Below, piece after piece: positions 1 to 11,268 of a DNA stretch of 64,000 nt. Each line of letters begins with the position of its first letter. Positions within the stretch are counted from its first letter, which is position 1. Source of the DNA: Neoceratodus forsteri (Eukaryota; Chordata; Ceratodontiformes; Ceratodontidae); assembly GCA_016271365.2 (NCBI GenBank), contig CM028131.1, forward strand, positions 287,251,001 to 287,315,000, in the 5' to 3' direction. The translations under genes and the position numbers were made by a program. The notes below the pieces were generated by a model, which saw nothing but the letters and a program-made list of their open reading frames with translations, did no database searches and was not told the origin of the DNA.

Positions 1-510
1 AATGGACTGGCTTTTAGTTACAAGCATTTGTACCACATCTAGGTATCCAGTCACATAGCCTCTATACCACATCAAAGTCGCCAGTCCCACAGAGGTTCAT
101 TCACAGACAATGTTAGCCATTCTATCATCATCAAGTGACAAGTGTCCGACTAAGACTGGCTTTTAGTTACAATGTTGCATTGTGACAAGTCTTTGTACCA
201 CATCAAGGTAGCCAGTCCCACAGAGGTCCATTCACACGAACAGTCACGCAAACACACACACACTGCTATTCTATCACCAACAAGTGTCAAGACTAAGACT
301 GGCTTTTAGTTACAATGTTACATTGTGACAAGCCTTTGTACCACATCAAGGTAGCCAATCCCACAGAGGTCCATTCACACAAACACACACTGCTATTCTA
401 TCACCAACAAGTGTCAAGACTAAGACTGGCTTTTAGTTACAATGTTGCATTGTGACAAGCCTTTGTACCACATCAAGGTAGCCAGTCCCATGGAGGTCCA
501 TTCACACTAG
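1..510. repeat. Tandem array, about 3.5 units of 127-149 bp
   Basis: The landmark gactggcttttagttac recurs near 5, 154, 297 and 424, giving steps of 149, 143 and 127 bp. Each unit goes on with a version of 'gtaccacatcaaggtagcc' and 'cacagaggtccattcacac'. Length differences come partly from a CA-rich stretch before the conserved 'gctattctatcaccaacaag'. The array ends near 510, where the sequence becomes unrelated. It starts at the window edge and so may extend further left. No coding potential. It is a minisatellite or small satellite; its family is not recognised. Confidence 0.9.
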
Positions 511-1140
511 TACATGTACTCATGCACAGGGCACCGGATAAGATTTTTTGGCATGAGTACTGTGCTCCTCATTTTAAAAGAGAGGAGAATAGAAGCAAAA
601 TTCAGATGCCTATATGTCTGGACAGTGTGGACTGAGGAGAACATTTAAAAATAATGTAGATTTTTTCTGGGTAAGAATTGTTGACGTGCCAACAATACAC
701 CAGATAGTATTGGTAGGTAAGTATGAGTAACTTAGTTTTAAACTAGTGAGTAAAACAAAACTGGGATGCCCCCTGCCCCCCCAGGTCAGTCACTACTGGG
801 CAGTGGGCATAGACCTTAACCATCCACAATCACACACACACACGTTAACTCCCTGCCATGTCCTGCTGAGTTACATCCACACCACAGAGTCCCTGCCAGG
901 TCCCACTCATACCCTTTTGAAAGCTAAACTTGGATAAAACCTTTCCAGAATATGAAAATTTTTACAGACAGTCAAAATGTCAAAATTCCTTTTAATAAAC
1001 TGTTTACAATTATTTAGAGGTGGGAAAAACAGTCTATCAACACACAAGCAAATACAAACACTCGCTTATTTATGCATTTGATCTGAACAGGGCCAATCAG
1101 TGCACTTTCTTATTCAGAGTCTCCCTAATTTGAAAAATGT
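511..1140. other. Unassigned sequence
   Basis: No coding region or recognised element is seen. There is a short CA run near 831-843 and AT-rich sequence after about 930. The short open frames here have no family-like composition. Confidence 0.5.
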
Positions 1141-1690
1141 AATGCACTGAATAGGACAATAACAGTCACTTTTACCTAAATGGTCTGAGTTCACTGCAAG
1201 TCATTCAGGGATAGCATTTTAAAGCTAAAGTTAGTGTCATATCAGACAAGCAGCAAGACTAAAGGTACTGCCCCAAACTCCCTGTTTTAACTTCTTTGGG
1301 AGTTAAAGAAAAAAAAATTCTGCATGTCATGTGGGTAGCATTTTAAAATGATTTTTTTTTTTTATCCAAATGGTCCAAAGGTCAGGGAGCAGCATTTTTG
1401 TTACTAAGGGTGGTGGTAACATTATTTAACAATAAAAACTACTGCAGTGCCAGTCAGTGTCTGATAATGCAGAAAGAGTACATGTGGGTAATGTCTGGTG
1501 AAAAAAAAAACCTTAAGTTCAGATTCACTGCAGGTCCAGGGGTTGGGGTAGCTTGCATCGTAAACTTTCTAAAAAGCTATGCTAGTGGTCAAAATAATTT
1601 TACCTAAATGGGTAAACTGCAGATCAGACAGTGGGGCCGCATTTATTTTTGTTACTACACAGACAGTAAAATAAGATAAGCTTCAAACTG
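1141..1690. repeat. Diverged direct repeats, about 190-240 bp apart
   Basis: Three similar blocks begin near 1169, 1359 and 1598. Each has a version of 'ttttacctaaatggt' followed 20-45 bases later by a version of 'cagggagcagcattttt'; the second and third continue with 'tttttgttacta'. Spacing and sequence are loose, so these are old tandem repeats or repeated parts of an unknown element. No gene is seen. Confidence 0.4.
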
Positions 1691-3062
1691 TCAGACGACT
1701 GTTGTGTGCAATAAAGCAAAAATGGTACCTGGTATGCCTTGAAGGATTTTGTGGGAAGGGACAGGTAAATAGTCCGGCAGAAGTTGCAGGCAGCAGTTAT
1801 CCAGAGAAGCCGACCGGCAGCACAGTAGGAATTGAAGACACTCTTTCCAGTCTCCAACTTCCCGGTGACACGACGACCGTCCGACTTTTGATGTGTGGAT
1901 GGTGGGCCAGCCAGCATCGATTTGGAACACTCTACTACAACTCACCTCCCAAACACTGGCACTGCTTGTTCAAAAAAGATGAAAAACAGTTCTATTTACT
2001 AAATTACTAATTAGCGAACAAGTGTGGGTCGGGTGCTGACTGTGCGAGTCTCTGACTCTCGGCTTGCCTTCAAACTTCTCCCCGACCAGACCAGACTGAC
2101 CACGACCACTGGGCTGGCAGCACTGCACTCACTGCCTGGCAAGCTCCCTCTCAGCCCAACTCCTCCACGCTCGCTCAGTCAGGTCAGGTCAGGATGGAGG
2201 ATTTGGATTTCAGTCCACACAAGTTAGCTGGACTAAAGTATCTGGCCTGGCTGCTCCAGACTACCGCTTTGTTGCTTGCTTCCGAATCCTGTGCTGGCCC
2301 GGACTTCTTCTGCAATCTCACTCTTGTCTCTCAGTGACGGTGACTCTCCCAGACCCAGTGGACTTGAAGACACAGCGACTTGTGGCTTCCCGGCTCTCTC
2401 TCTCTCCCAATTCTGGCTGGCAGCTGCTGGTAGTTAGTCCTCCCTCATGCTTAAAGGCTGGTTTGTGGGTCCTTCCAACTTGCAAGTACTTTGCTGTACT
2501 ACTACTGGGGCCATTTAAACTTGCCACCCCTCACTAGCCATGCCTCTTAAAATGGCAGCCAATCAAGGAGGACGCACAGCACAGTATGCACACTACGCCC
2601 ACCACGGACCTGATTGAAATCCTAAGTTACAAGGTCCGCGGGGCACTGCTGAGGAGGGTAGTTTCATGGGGGGGCCAGCAGTCAGAGTACATTGATGTCT
2701 GCACCACAGTCAGCCATTGCCTAAATGGGAGGGCGCTAGCAGTTGGAGTACATTGCCTAAGTGAGGGGGGAGGAGGTGAGGCAGCTGACAAAAACAACTC
2801 GTCATCAGCACAACAGCAGGACTCTGGAGCGAGCAATACACATGTATGTCTGCCAAGCAAAGGGGAGAGGGCAGGGGAACCAATTGTTTAAATGACACTG
2901 GCAAGGGGTCCCATAGAAGGAGTCTGGAACGTCTTTTGTGCCTTTTTTTTTTTGCAAGACTTACTGACTTGTCAATTGCAAGCCCAGCACCACAGACAAA
3001 CAAGCAGCAAGCCCAGAAAAAAAAACATTTTTTTTGCTGCCTCATTTTGCAGGTGCCCCTAG
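1691..3062. other. Unassigned sequence, possibly the 5' part of the following LINE
   Basis: No convincing coding region. GC rises around 2020-2860. Two similar blocks, 'agcagtcagagtacattg' near 2679 and 'agcagttggagtacattg' near 2730, show a local duplication. A T-run (about 2942) and an A-run (about 3018) lie just ahead of the first recognisable LINE coding sequence, so part of this stretch may be LINE 5' sequence, but nothing proves it. Confidence 0.35.
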
Positions 3063-3069
3063 TTAGCCT

Positions 3070-4018
3070 ATGCACAAAAACAGAACTGGGGTCAATGGAG
3101 AAAAAGGCAAAGACAGTAAGGACAAGAATGGGGCTAAAAGGGGTAAGGCTATAACAAAATTGAGGGCAATGAGTACCAATGTACATAATCTGGGTAACAA
3201 GCTCCCTGAACTAGTGACCTTCATGGAAGAGGGACACCTGGATATCATGGCAGTCACAGAAACATGGTACACAGAGAACCATGACTGGGATGTCAACATA
3301 CCAGGGTACATAATCTACAGGAGGGACAGGGAGGGTAAAAGAGGAAGAGGAGTAGCTGTCTACGTAAGGGAAGGGATCAAAGCAATGGAACTACAGGGTA
3401 AACAGGGAGGAGAAGGGGTACTGTGGGTCATGCTGGAGACAAGAAATGGCACTATAATCCACACAGGGATTGTATGCAGACCCCCATCTCAGAGGAAGGA
3501 AATGAACAAGGAAATGGCAGAAGGCATCCTTAGAATGGCAGTAAAGGGGGAGATATTGTTGATGGGGGACCTGAATATGCCAGAGGTTAACTGAAGCACC
3601 TTTACTGCAGCCACATCCAAGAGCAGGGTGATTCTCGATGCTCTACGGGACACGCCTCAAACAGCTAGTGTTGGAACCCACTCAGGAGGGAGCAGTCTTA
3701 GACCTGGTACTCTCAATCAGGAATGGAGAGTGGATCTCATATTTAGAAGTGGGTAGCCATCTAGGAACAAGCAACCACCAAACAGTGTGGTTCATGATAA
3801 ACACAGCCATAGAGTCAAGTCAATCAAAGGTGTGGGTATTGCACTTTAGGATGGATGACTTTGGCAAAATGGAGGAGTGTCTCAGAAAAGCACTAGCAAA
3901 TGGGCAAGAAAGTGGGCTGGAGGAACAATTTGGAAAAATCAAAGCTTCCATCACAGAGGCAACAAGCCGTTGTGTGAAGCAAATAAGAAAACAAAGGAAA
4001 AAACACTATGGTTCTTAA
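3070..4018 (+). pseudogene. CR1-like ORF2, endonuclease domain (broken)
   Basis: This encodes the apurinic-like endonuclease that nicks target DNA for LINE insertion. Two frames carry it: 3070-3594 and 3638-4018. Seen in order: a start resembling 'NVHNLGNKLPEL', the acidic motif 'VTETWY', 'YRRDREGKRGRGVAVYV', and the catalytic 'GDLNMPEVN' at about 3568-3594. A stop and frame change follow. The second frame has 'DLVLSI' and then 'GSHLGTSNHQ', where the family SDH triad reads SNH, so the catalytic aspartate is lost. It continues in a third frame (to about 4200) into a lysine-rich linker. Confidence 0.82.
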
Positions 4019-4207
4019 AAGAGGTGGCGGGGAAGGTTAGGGAGAAAAAGATAGCATTTAGGAAGAATAAGAAAACACAAAAGGAGCAGGACAGAGAACT
4101 GTACCACCTAAAGCAGAAGGAAGTGAGGAAGGCAGTCAGAATAGCAAAGGCCCAAACTGAGGAAAAGATAGCCAACTCAGTTAAGAAGGGGATAAAAACC
4201 TTTTATA

Positions 4208-4371
4208 CAGTAGTAGCCATAGACATTGCCAGTTATTTCCTGAAATTTCTGTGATTTTTCTAGAGAAATCTCCTGCTTTCTGCATTTCCACAGTAGCGGC
4301 AGCAGAGAGAAACTCTTTCAAAATTTCGCAAAATCTCTGGAAATAGCTGACAATGTCTGTGGCTACTACTG
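4208..4371. mobile_element. Palindromic MITE with TA duplication inside the LINE
   Basis: The ends 'cagtagtagccatagacat' and 'atgtctgtggctactactg' are nearly perfect inverted repeats of about 35 bp (CAGT.. termini), flanked by TA at 4206-4207 and 4372-4373. The roughly 164-bp body has no coding potential. Deleting the element plus one TA puts the flanking LINE coding sequence back into one frame, which confirms the borders. TA duplication and CAGT ends suggest a Tc1/mariner-type non-autonomous element. Confidence 0.9.
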
Positions 4372-4559
4372 TAGGTGTATCAGGGAGCGAAGAAAGACCA
4401 GGGAAGGGATAGTGAGACTTAATAAAGGGGAGGGTGGTGGGCAGGGGTGACAGTGACAAAGCAGAGATACTGAATTAATACTTCTCAGTATTCACAAAAG
4501 AAGAGGAGGAGGAGGAGGTACCTGAACCAAATAATAGAAGCACACTGGATAAGGGGATC

Positions 4560-5355
4560 AATACCAGTCCATTCACAGAAGAAACGGTCCTGAAAGAACT
4601 CCTGAAACTGAAGGTGGGCAAAGCAATGGTGCCTGATGGGATTCACCCCAGAATTCTAAAAGAACTAAAGGGAGAACTAGTGGCACCAGTGACTACCCTT
4701 GTTAACAAATGATGGGAGGAGGGTGTGGTACCTAAGGACTGGAGGAGGGTGTATGTGATTCCCCTTCACAAAAGTGGGAGGAAGACAGAGGAAGAAAACT
4801 ACAGACCTGTTAATTTAACCTTGGTGGTATGGAAAATGATGGAATCACTTCTGAAAGAAAGAATTGTTGAGTACCTAGAGGCCAGCAGGGCACAGGACCC
4901 AAGGCAGTATGGATTCACAGCGAGAAGGTCTTGTCAGATGAATCTAATAGATTTCTTTGACTGGGTGACTAAATTAGTAGACCAGGGCGGGGCTGTGGAT
5001 GTGGCCTACCTAGACTTTAGCTAGGTATCTGACACAGTCCCTCACAAAAGATTAATAAACAAGTTAGCCAGCCTGGAAGTGGGTACCAGGGTGGTAAACT
5101 GGGTAAAAAATTGGCTGGACAACAGGACACAGAGGATAATAGTAAACAACCCACTCCGAAGAAAGAGGAGTTACTAGCAGGGTACCGCAGAGTTCAGTAC
5201 TGGGACTGGTTCTCTTTAATGTCTTTATAGGTGACATTGTAGAGGTACTGGAAGGAAAAGTTTGGCTCTCTGCAGGTGACACAAAGATCTGCAACAGGGT
5301 TGATACTCAAGGGGAGGTGGTCAGAATGAGAAGGGACTTAGCAAAGTTGGAGGAA
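4560..5355 (+). pseudogene. CR1-like ORF2, reverse transcriptase domain (broken)
   Basis: Reverse transcriptase of the CR1 (jockey superfamily) type. Visible: 'GKAMVPDGIHP' (RT2), 'PKDWRRVYVIPLHKSG', 'NYRPVNLT', 'QYGFTARRSCQMNLIDF' and 'AVDVAYLDFS' just before a TAG at about 5022, where the family continues with AFDTVPH. Later frames give 'SVLGLVLFNVFIGDIVEV' and 'SAGDTKIC', where FADDTK is expected, so one catalytic aspartate has been replaced. At least one stop near 4710 also breaks the frame. It cannot encode an active enzyme. Confidence 0.85.
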
Positions 5356-5403
5356 TGGTCAAACATATGGCAGCTTTGATTCAGTACAAAGAAGTGCAAC
5401 TTA

Positions 5404-6034
5404 ATGCACCTGTTAAACAAAAACCCAAGGGAAGAGTACACAATGGGGGTATTAATGACAACAAAAATGGAAAGGGACCTGGAAGTAGTCATATCAGATG
5501 ACCTAAAGGTAAGCAAGCAATGTGAGAGGGCAATAAGGATGGCTGGGGAGATTCTGAGATGCATAGGGAGAGGCATCATCAGTAGAAATAGACAGTGGGT
5601 GAGACCCCCACCTGGAGTACTGCATGCAGTTCTGGAGACCTCATCGCTGCAAGGACATAGACAGGATTGAGGCAGTCCAGAGAAAGGTAACTAAAATAAT
5701 GCAGGGTCTGCACCAAAAGCCATATGAAGAGAGACTGAAAGAGCTTAATATGTATACCCTCGAGGAAAGAAAGGAGAGAGGGAACATGATAGAAACTTTC
5801 AAGTATCTCAAGGGACTCAACAAAGTCCAAGAGGGTAGCATCTTTCAGAAAAAGTTGTGCAAGAACAAGGGGGCACAATTTGAAAATAGAGGGGGAAGGC
5901 TCAGGGGTAATGTGAGGAAGTATTTTTTCATGGAGAGGGTGGTGGACGTTTGGAACGGCCTTCCTGAGGCAGTCATGGGGTCAAAAACAGTGGGGGAATT
6001 TAAGAATGAATGGACAGACATAAGGCAATTCTAG
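5404..6034 (+). pseudogene. CR1-like ORF2, C-terminal region
   Basis: Two overlapping frames (5404-5670 and 5624-6034) cover the thumb and C-terminal part of a CR1-type ORF2. Family-like segments are 'MERDLEVVISDDLK' (normally ERDLGV), 'DRIEAVQRKVTKIMQGL', 'YEERLKELNMYTLEERKERG', 'MIETFKYLKG' and, near the end, 'VVDVWNGLPEAVMGSKTV'. A one-base frame change separates them at about 5630. The stop at 6032 is close to the normal end of these proteins and is followed within about 130 bp by the LINE 3' tail. Confidence 0.85.
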
Positions 6035-6165
6035 TGGGAGGTAGGAGAAAGCAGGCTGTTGGTAAAACAAGGACCTGCAGCTTATCTGATAGGTAGGGAA
6101 ATGGGCAGACTGGGTGGGCCAAGTGGTCCTTATCTGCTGTCAAGATCTCTGTTTAGTTGGTTGCC

Positions 6166-6496
6166 ACCATTACCCAACAGTTTCCACAAATGTGAAAGAT
6201 GCAGTATTTGTAAATATGCCATAACTGGGAATGCATTGCTACATTATGGAGGTGTGAACAAGGTTGAAATTCAAGAATTTATGATATGATTCAGATGTGA
6301 TTCAGATTCTCCTGTTTATGCACTTACTTGCTCCTGCAAGATATTGTATGTGGGTCATACTATTAGAAATGTAAAGATCAGAATAGAGGAGCATGTGCAT
6401 TCTGTACTAGCTGATGCTCCTGTTACCTCTGTAGGACAACATTGTGCCCAGTTTCATAACCATGATGAAAGCAGTTTGCATGCCTTCATTTTGATG
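6166..6496 (+). pseudogene. Penelope-like GIY-YIG endonuclease fragment
   Basis: The plus-strand translation shows the cysteine pattern 'FHKCERCSICK', then 'SPVYALTCSCKILYVGHT' (the GIY-YIG-like core), 'RIEEHVHSVLA' and 'GQHCAQFHNHDESSLHAFIL'. This is the layout of the C-terminal endonuclease of Penelope-like retroelements, which cuts target DNA. One in-frame TGA interrupts it near 6286. No RT lies upstream: the fragment abuts the CR1-like LINE end. A dispersed repeat starts directly after it and may be its 3' untranslated part. Confidence 0.82.
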
Positions 6497-7083
6497 TGAC
6501 AAATTTTTGTGAAAAACACAACTTCTCAAAGTTATTCCACCTTTCAAAACAGTGCAACCTCATTCCACCATTCTGTGCTCGTTTTTGCTACAGTCACCAA
6601 TTTCCCCATATCTGAAGTATTAGGTTACCTAAAAACATTTCACTTTGTCTTTTGATTGTTTGTCTTTAACTATTAGCCAGTTCTTTGCACGTCTGTTAAG
6701 CTCTGTGAAAAAGTGAACAGCCATGCCTTATTTTCTTATTCAATACTTATTTTTCTTTCACTTATTCTCTGTAGTCTATTAGTCCAAAGTTTACATGTTC
6801 TTTACCTTAGAACTTTGTCCTTAAAATTTTGTTTCTCCTGCCATGCTCTCAAAATGGTGGAATGTCCCTGTAGGACACCAGTGAACCTTAGTCTTCCTTC
6901 CCCTCAAACCCGTTTGTTATTCCCGCTGGAGTGATATGTGGTCTCACCAGAATCTTATGTGAAATGTAAGTACGGTTGCTAAGCAACCATCTACACCACA
7001 GAGGGTGTCAGGAATGTACACAAATGGGCCCGACTACTTAGAATGGTGGTTGGAGGGTTGAAATAAACATGTTCATAATAATA
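6497..7083 (+). repeat. Dispersed repeat R1, copy 1, left part
   Basis: This block matches 18903-19505 along its whole length, for example 'gtgcaacctcattccacc', 'gaagtattaggttacct', 'ctctcaaaatggtg' and 'ggttggagggttgaaataaa'. It follows the Penelope endonuclease fragment directly and may be that element's 3' tail. It stops at 7083 because Tx1-LINE 1 was inserted; the rest of R1 continues at 13621. The ORF at 6713-6934 has a counterpart in copy 2 but looks like a chance frame. Confidence 0.85.
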
Positions 7084-7505
7084 TATATATTTTTTTGTAC
7101 TTCCTTTATTTGATGAATGCTTTCACTTTCTTCCATAGCATTCATTATACATTCAGGTTTTCCAGATCATAGCTATTTTAAACTACAGCTTGTAACATAT
7201 ACATGTTTTTTGTTACTTATATTAAATTAATCATAACCCTAAAACCATACACAAGAACCAAACCTTGTATATAAGAAATATACTTCCAAGTAAAAACAAA
7301 AGTAAGTTTTGGGTTGAAGACAGACATTGGGCAAAAAGGTACACCAGATTAGTTCTAATGTTATGTAGTATTATTCAAAATATAGATTCTTTAGTTCATT
7401 TTCTACCTATAGAAGGAGAAGACTTCTAGGGGGAGGCACAGCGGGCTGGTGTTGCATGTTGTCGATGGGTATTTTCTTACTTTATAAACAACCCCTCTGC
7501 ATACT

Positions 7506-8679
7506 TTACTGAATCTGTTCCTGACTTAATTCCCATCTTGTCCAGTGTGCAATATACGTTTCCATTCTATTATTTAGAGCATATGACATTTGTTCATTAT
7601 GTTGTATGTTCTGAACTATAGATTTCCATTCCCCTACAGTAGGTGAGGCATTCTGGAGCCATTTTTTTGGTGATTGACTTATATGCTGCCCCCAATAAAA
7701 TAGCACACAGATATAACGTGTCACTGTCAATCATTGCTTCTGGTGGTACACCTAACAATAGGTTAATCTCCGTGACTGGGTGTTGACAGCCTAATATATT
7801 TACAATATGGCCTGAAATTGTAGTCCAGAAAGTGTTTATTTTTGGGCAATCGTAGAATATGTGCTTATATGCAGTCCTACTTTCCCCACATAGTCGCCAG
7901 CAGCTTTCCAGTACCCCCAGATTTCTATGAGCTAATGTTGTGGGTACTAGAAAAAATCTTGCCCTAACCTTCCATATAAATTCCCTCCACAAGGGGGAGG
8001 AGGTGGCAGACCAAGTGTTTTTCCATACTTTAGGCCAATATTTGGCACTGATTGCTTGTTTGAATTCTTTTTACCAGTTTGCTTTGACTGGGTCCATAGA
8101 GTGTTTATTTAGCAAAATTAAGAATTTATAAATTATTGAGATGGCTTTTCACCAGAAGATGAGGACCAAATCTGAAGAAATGGGGTTTGATCCTCATAGA
8201 TTTGAGATTCCCTTTCCCTTGCTCTGAGTTGTTTTACTACACAGTCCCTCATTTTGGTAAAAGTGCAACCTGTCCTTCTCGGTCCATGCAAATCGCTCTT
8301 GGGCTTCTTCAAAAGTTATAACTATGTTCCCTTTCATGATTTGCCAAGGGGCTACCATACCTTTCTTTACCTGAGAGTTGTACCGAGGTTTAAGTAAGAG
8401 GGAATCAAATTGCTTATTTACTATGAACCATTGATATTTCCAAAAATGATATAGTATCTGTTTATTCTTAGTTCCTCTCCTCCAACCTTCCAGTATTGTG
8501 GAGGTAGCTTTCAATGTAGTATGTAGGACTCGTTTTATCGAAGGGGGGGGGGACTTTTCCCTAGATAAATCTATTTGTTTCCAGGCTGCATGGTATTTAT
8601 GGGTTTCCCACAGCAATGCCAAGTGCATTTGGGTGGCGGCCCAGTAATCAGCTAGGGAAGGAAAGGGTATCCCCCCCAT
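7506..8679 (-). pseudogene. Tx1/L1-like LINE 1 ORF2, C-terminal region
   Basis: Read on the minus strand, 8679-8194 begins 'MGGIPFPSLADYWAATQMH', matching the post-RT region of Tx1/L1-like ORF2. 7992-7597 follows with 'MWREFIWKVRARFFLVPTT', 'CWRLCGESRTAYKHIFYDCP' and 'FWTTISGHIVNIL', the cysteine/histidine and W-rich C-terminal block of this clade. The last part (7730-7506) is in another frame and ends near 7506. Frameshifts lie at about 8190-8000 and 7700. Confidence 0.8.
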
Positions 8680-8754
8680 TATTTAAGGGAGTGAGAGTTT
8701 CCTGAAGTTAAGTTGGGGTTACTTATGATTCCATTGGAAGGCAACAAATGATTT

Positions 8755-10309
8755 CTACCAAGATAATATTTCTTTTGGGTGGATGATACAGGGGACACAC
8801 TGAAACAGATATAAGAGACGGGGCAAGGCATTCATCTTGAGGGACATAATGCGAGTGTAAAAGGAGGTTGGAAGAAGGTCCCATCTTCTTACGTCACTCT
8901 GTAATGTTTCAGTTAGGGGAATATAGTTTTGCTTGTACAGTTGGGATAGATCTTTGGGCATCTGTATTCCCAAGTGCTTCAGGGAAGAACCATCCCATTT
9001 AACTGGAAACTTATTACAGAGCATGGGTGAGGGCTCGTAATTTACCAATAGAGCCTCTGTCTTGTTAATATTCAGAGTGTAACCCGACATATGTGAAAAA
9101 ACTTGAATTTTCTGCATGACAGCAGGCATTGAGGATTCTGGATTAGTTAAATAAAGTAAAAGGTCATCTGCAAACAACGCCAATTTATATTCTATCGTTG
9201 AGAAATTAATGCCATGAATATCGGGGGATTGTCTTAGATATTGCGCTAGGGGTTCGATATAGTATGCAAATAAAAGTGGGAATGGGGGCAGCCTTGTCTA
9301 TTTCCCCTATAGAGGGAAAATCATTCAGATAGGTGTCCAATAGCTCAAATATATCCAGTGGGGCTTTTGTAGAATTTGAATAAGGTTTCTGTAAACTGGT
9401 CCAGGAATCCGAAGCGGGCAAGGACCTCCCTTAAAAATCTTTATGATACCATGTCAAATGCTTTTTTTTTGCATCTAATCCTAAGAGGAGGGTTGGTATA
9501 TTTTGGGATTGCGAGTGTTCCAATAGGTATACAGTACGTCTTACATTATCTTGGGCCTGATGACCTGGAATGAACCCACATTGGTCCATATGGATTTTAC
9601 TGGGGGTGAATTGTATAAGACTCCTAGCCAAGATAGAGGTTAAGATTTTGTAGTCCGTGCTTAATATGGATATGGGTCTATAAGATGCGTAGAGGGTGAG
9701 GTCCTTTCCCAGTTTAAGAATAACTGAGATTATGGCCTCATTCCACGAAGGGAGGACATCTCCCTCCTTTGATGTAACATATGCATACACTCTACTAAGT
9801 AAGGGGGTTAAAATTTTGGAAAACGATTTGTAGAATTCCCCTGGGAGTCCGTCAGACCCCGGGCATTTCCCCATTTTTAAGCTGCCTATTACTGTCTCAA
9901 TTTCTTTTAATGTTATTGGGGTAATCAGTTGGGAACTTTGCTGCACAGACAGGGTTGGGAGATTTAAAGAGTCAAGAAAATTTTGTATTTCCTGTATTGA
10001 AGAGGAGTTTTTGGACTCATAGAGCAATGAGTAATAGTTGAGGAATGTCTCAGCTATTCCTTTAGTTGTATTGTGTGTTATACCCGTTTGTAGGTGTCTA
10101 ATTTTCATTATATTCGATTTTGTTTTTTGTACTCTCAGCTGCCGTGCTTTTAATCTGAGAGAGCGGGAACCCCCATCGTAGTATTTGTGTCTTAAGAACA
10201 TTAATTTCTGTTCTATCGAATAGTCTAATATTTTGTTGAGTTCACTCTTTAAATGGGTGAGTTCTTTACTTCTAGACTTTATCATTTTAATGCCCTGAAA
10301 ATCTTCCAA
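8755..10309 (-). pseudogene. Tx1/L1-like LINE 1 ORF2, reverse transcriptase
   Basis: 10309-9431 carries a lysine-rich linker and RT blocks: 'GKCPGSDGLPGEFYKSF', 'SWNEAIISVILKLGKD', 'YRPISILSTDYKILTSILA' and 'DQCGFIPGHQAQDNVRR'. A frame change comes just after 'LLLGLDAKK', the first catalytic aspartate region. 9421-9206 spans the middle in a different frame. 9183-8755 restores the RT with 'LFADDLLLYLTNPE', an intact FADD box, then 'YTLNINKTEALLVN' and 'SFYTRIMSLKMNALPRLLYL'. Reverse transcription of LINE RNA is the family role. The domain is broken by at least two frameshifts. Confidence 0.88.
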
Positions 10310-10336
10310 CTCTTTTATTTTCCTTTCAAGGGATAT

Positions 10337-11268
10337 TCACTGTGCCTTCCTAATTTTTTTCTTATTCGCTGGTATACTGATCAATTTACCCCTTATGATT
10401 GCTTTTATAGTATCCCAAAGGATAGATACTGACGTATTTTGCATATCATTCTGTTCCAGTGCCTGAGTAATTGTGTCCTCTATAGATTTAAGGACCTGTT
10501 TGTCCCTTAATAGGGAAAGATTTAACCTCCAGAAGGTTGCTTTCCTATTTACTTGGGGGTAAAAGTGACAGAAAATCGGGGCATAGTCCAACAATACAAA
10601 ATCTCCCGACCAGATCTTTGTTATTTCTCCCATTTGTTCTTTAGGGGTTATAAGAAAATCTATGCAAGAATAAACATTGTGAGCTTGGAAATAGTATGTA
10701 TGCCTAGGGATTGTGCCATGGAAATGTCTCCAAATATCATAGTAACCTAATTCTTGAAGTAATTTCCTCACCTGACTTGTAGTTTTCTTTCTTTTGCCCT
10801 GAGTTCGCTGAGTTGAGTAATTCTCCATTATATTTACATTGAGATCGCCCCCACATATCATTTGCCCCTCGGCCCATTCCGCTAATTTAGAAAAGAAGGA
10901 TCTATATACCTCATATTCTGAGGCCGGAGGAATGTATATGGATGTGAAGGTTAGGCCATCTAATTGACCCTTTACCATGGCATATTTCCCCTCTTTGTCA
11001 CTTTATCTTTGATTTCAAACTGCGTTCCCCATTTGATCAGTACTGCTGTTCCCCTTCTCCTTCCCCCCTTATAGGAAGAGGCCACGACGTGAGAGAAGCC
11101 CAACCTTTCGAACTTCTTGTGTTCAGACTGGGTGAGGTGCGTTTCTTGTAATAAAACAACGTTTGCCCCAGCCCTTTTCATACTCTGAATAATTTTGCTA
11201 CTTTTTATGGGGTTTGTGATTCCATGCACATTGTATGTGCATATAGTATATGGTATCCCATTAGTCAT
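10337..11268 (-). pseudogene. Tx1/L1-like LINE 1 ORF2, endonuclease domain
   Basis: ORF2 begins with 11268-10972, 'CTYNVHGITNPIKSSKI' and 'VVLLQETHL', the N-terminal strand and catalytic glutamate of the AP-type endonuclease. After a frame change at about 10972 the domain continues in 10978-10337 with 'FTSIYIPP', 'ICGGDLNVNIM' (the GDxN motif) and 'RIDFLI'-like 'SCIDFLI'. The last catalytic block, normally SDHAPI, reads 'LDYAPI', so the active-site histidine is gone. The family cleaves target DNA to prime reverse transcription. Confidence 0.87.

Larger units (their letters stand above)
3063..6165 (+). mobile_element. CR1-like LINE (non-LTR retrotransposon), degenerate
   Basis: On the plus strand the order is AP endonuclease (about 3150-3850), reverse transcriptase (about 4560-5350) and the C-terminal region (5400-6034), ending in a short 3' tail whose wording (gggtgggccaagtggtcctt then 'atctgctgtcaagatctctg') is typical of CR1-type 3' ends, where the RNA is recognised for target-primed reverse transcription. 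ORF2 is broken by frameshifts near 3600 and 4000, stops (about 4710, 5022) and a MITE at 4208-4371. No clear target-site duplication or ORF1 was found, so it may be 5'-truncated. It is non-functional. Confidence 0.85.

Noticed and set aside
746..937. 63-codon open frame in CA-rich sequence
   Set aside because: Low-complexity composition with no family features and no conserved neighbours.
2710..3186. 158-codon minus-strand open frame
   Set aside because: It reads across the LINE start in the antisense direction; Phe/Cys/Leu-rich because of T-runs; no domain recognised.
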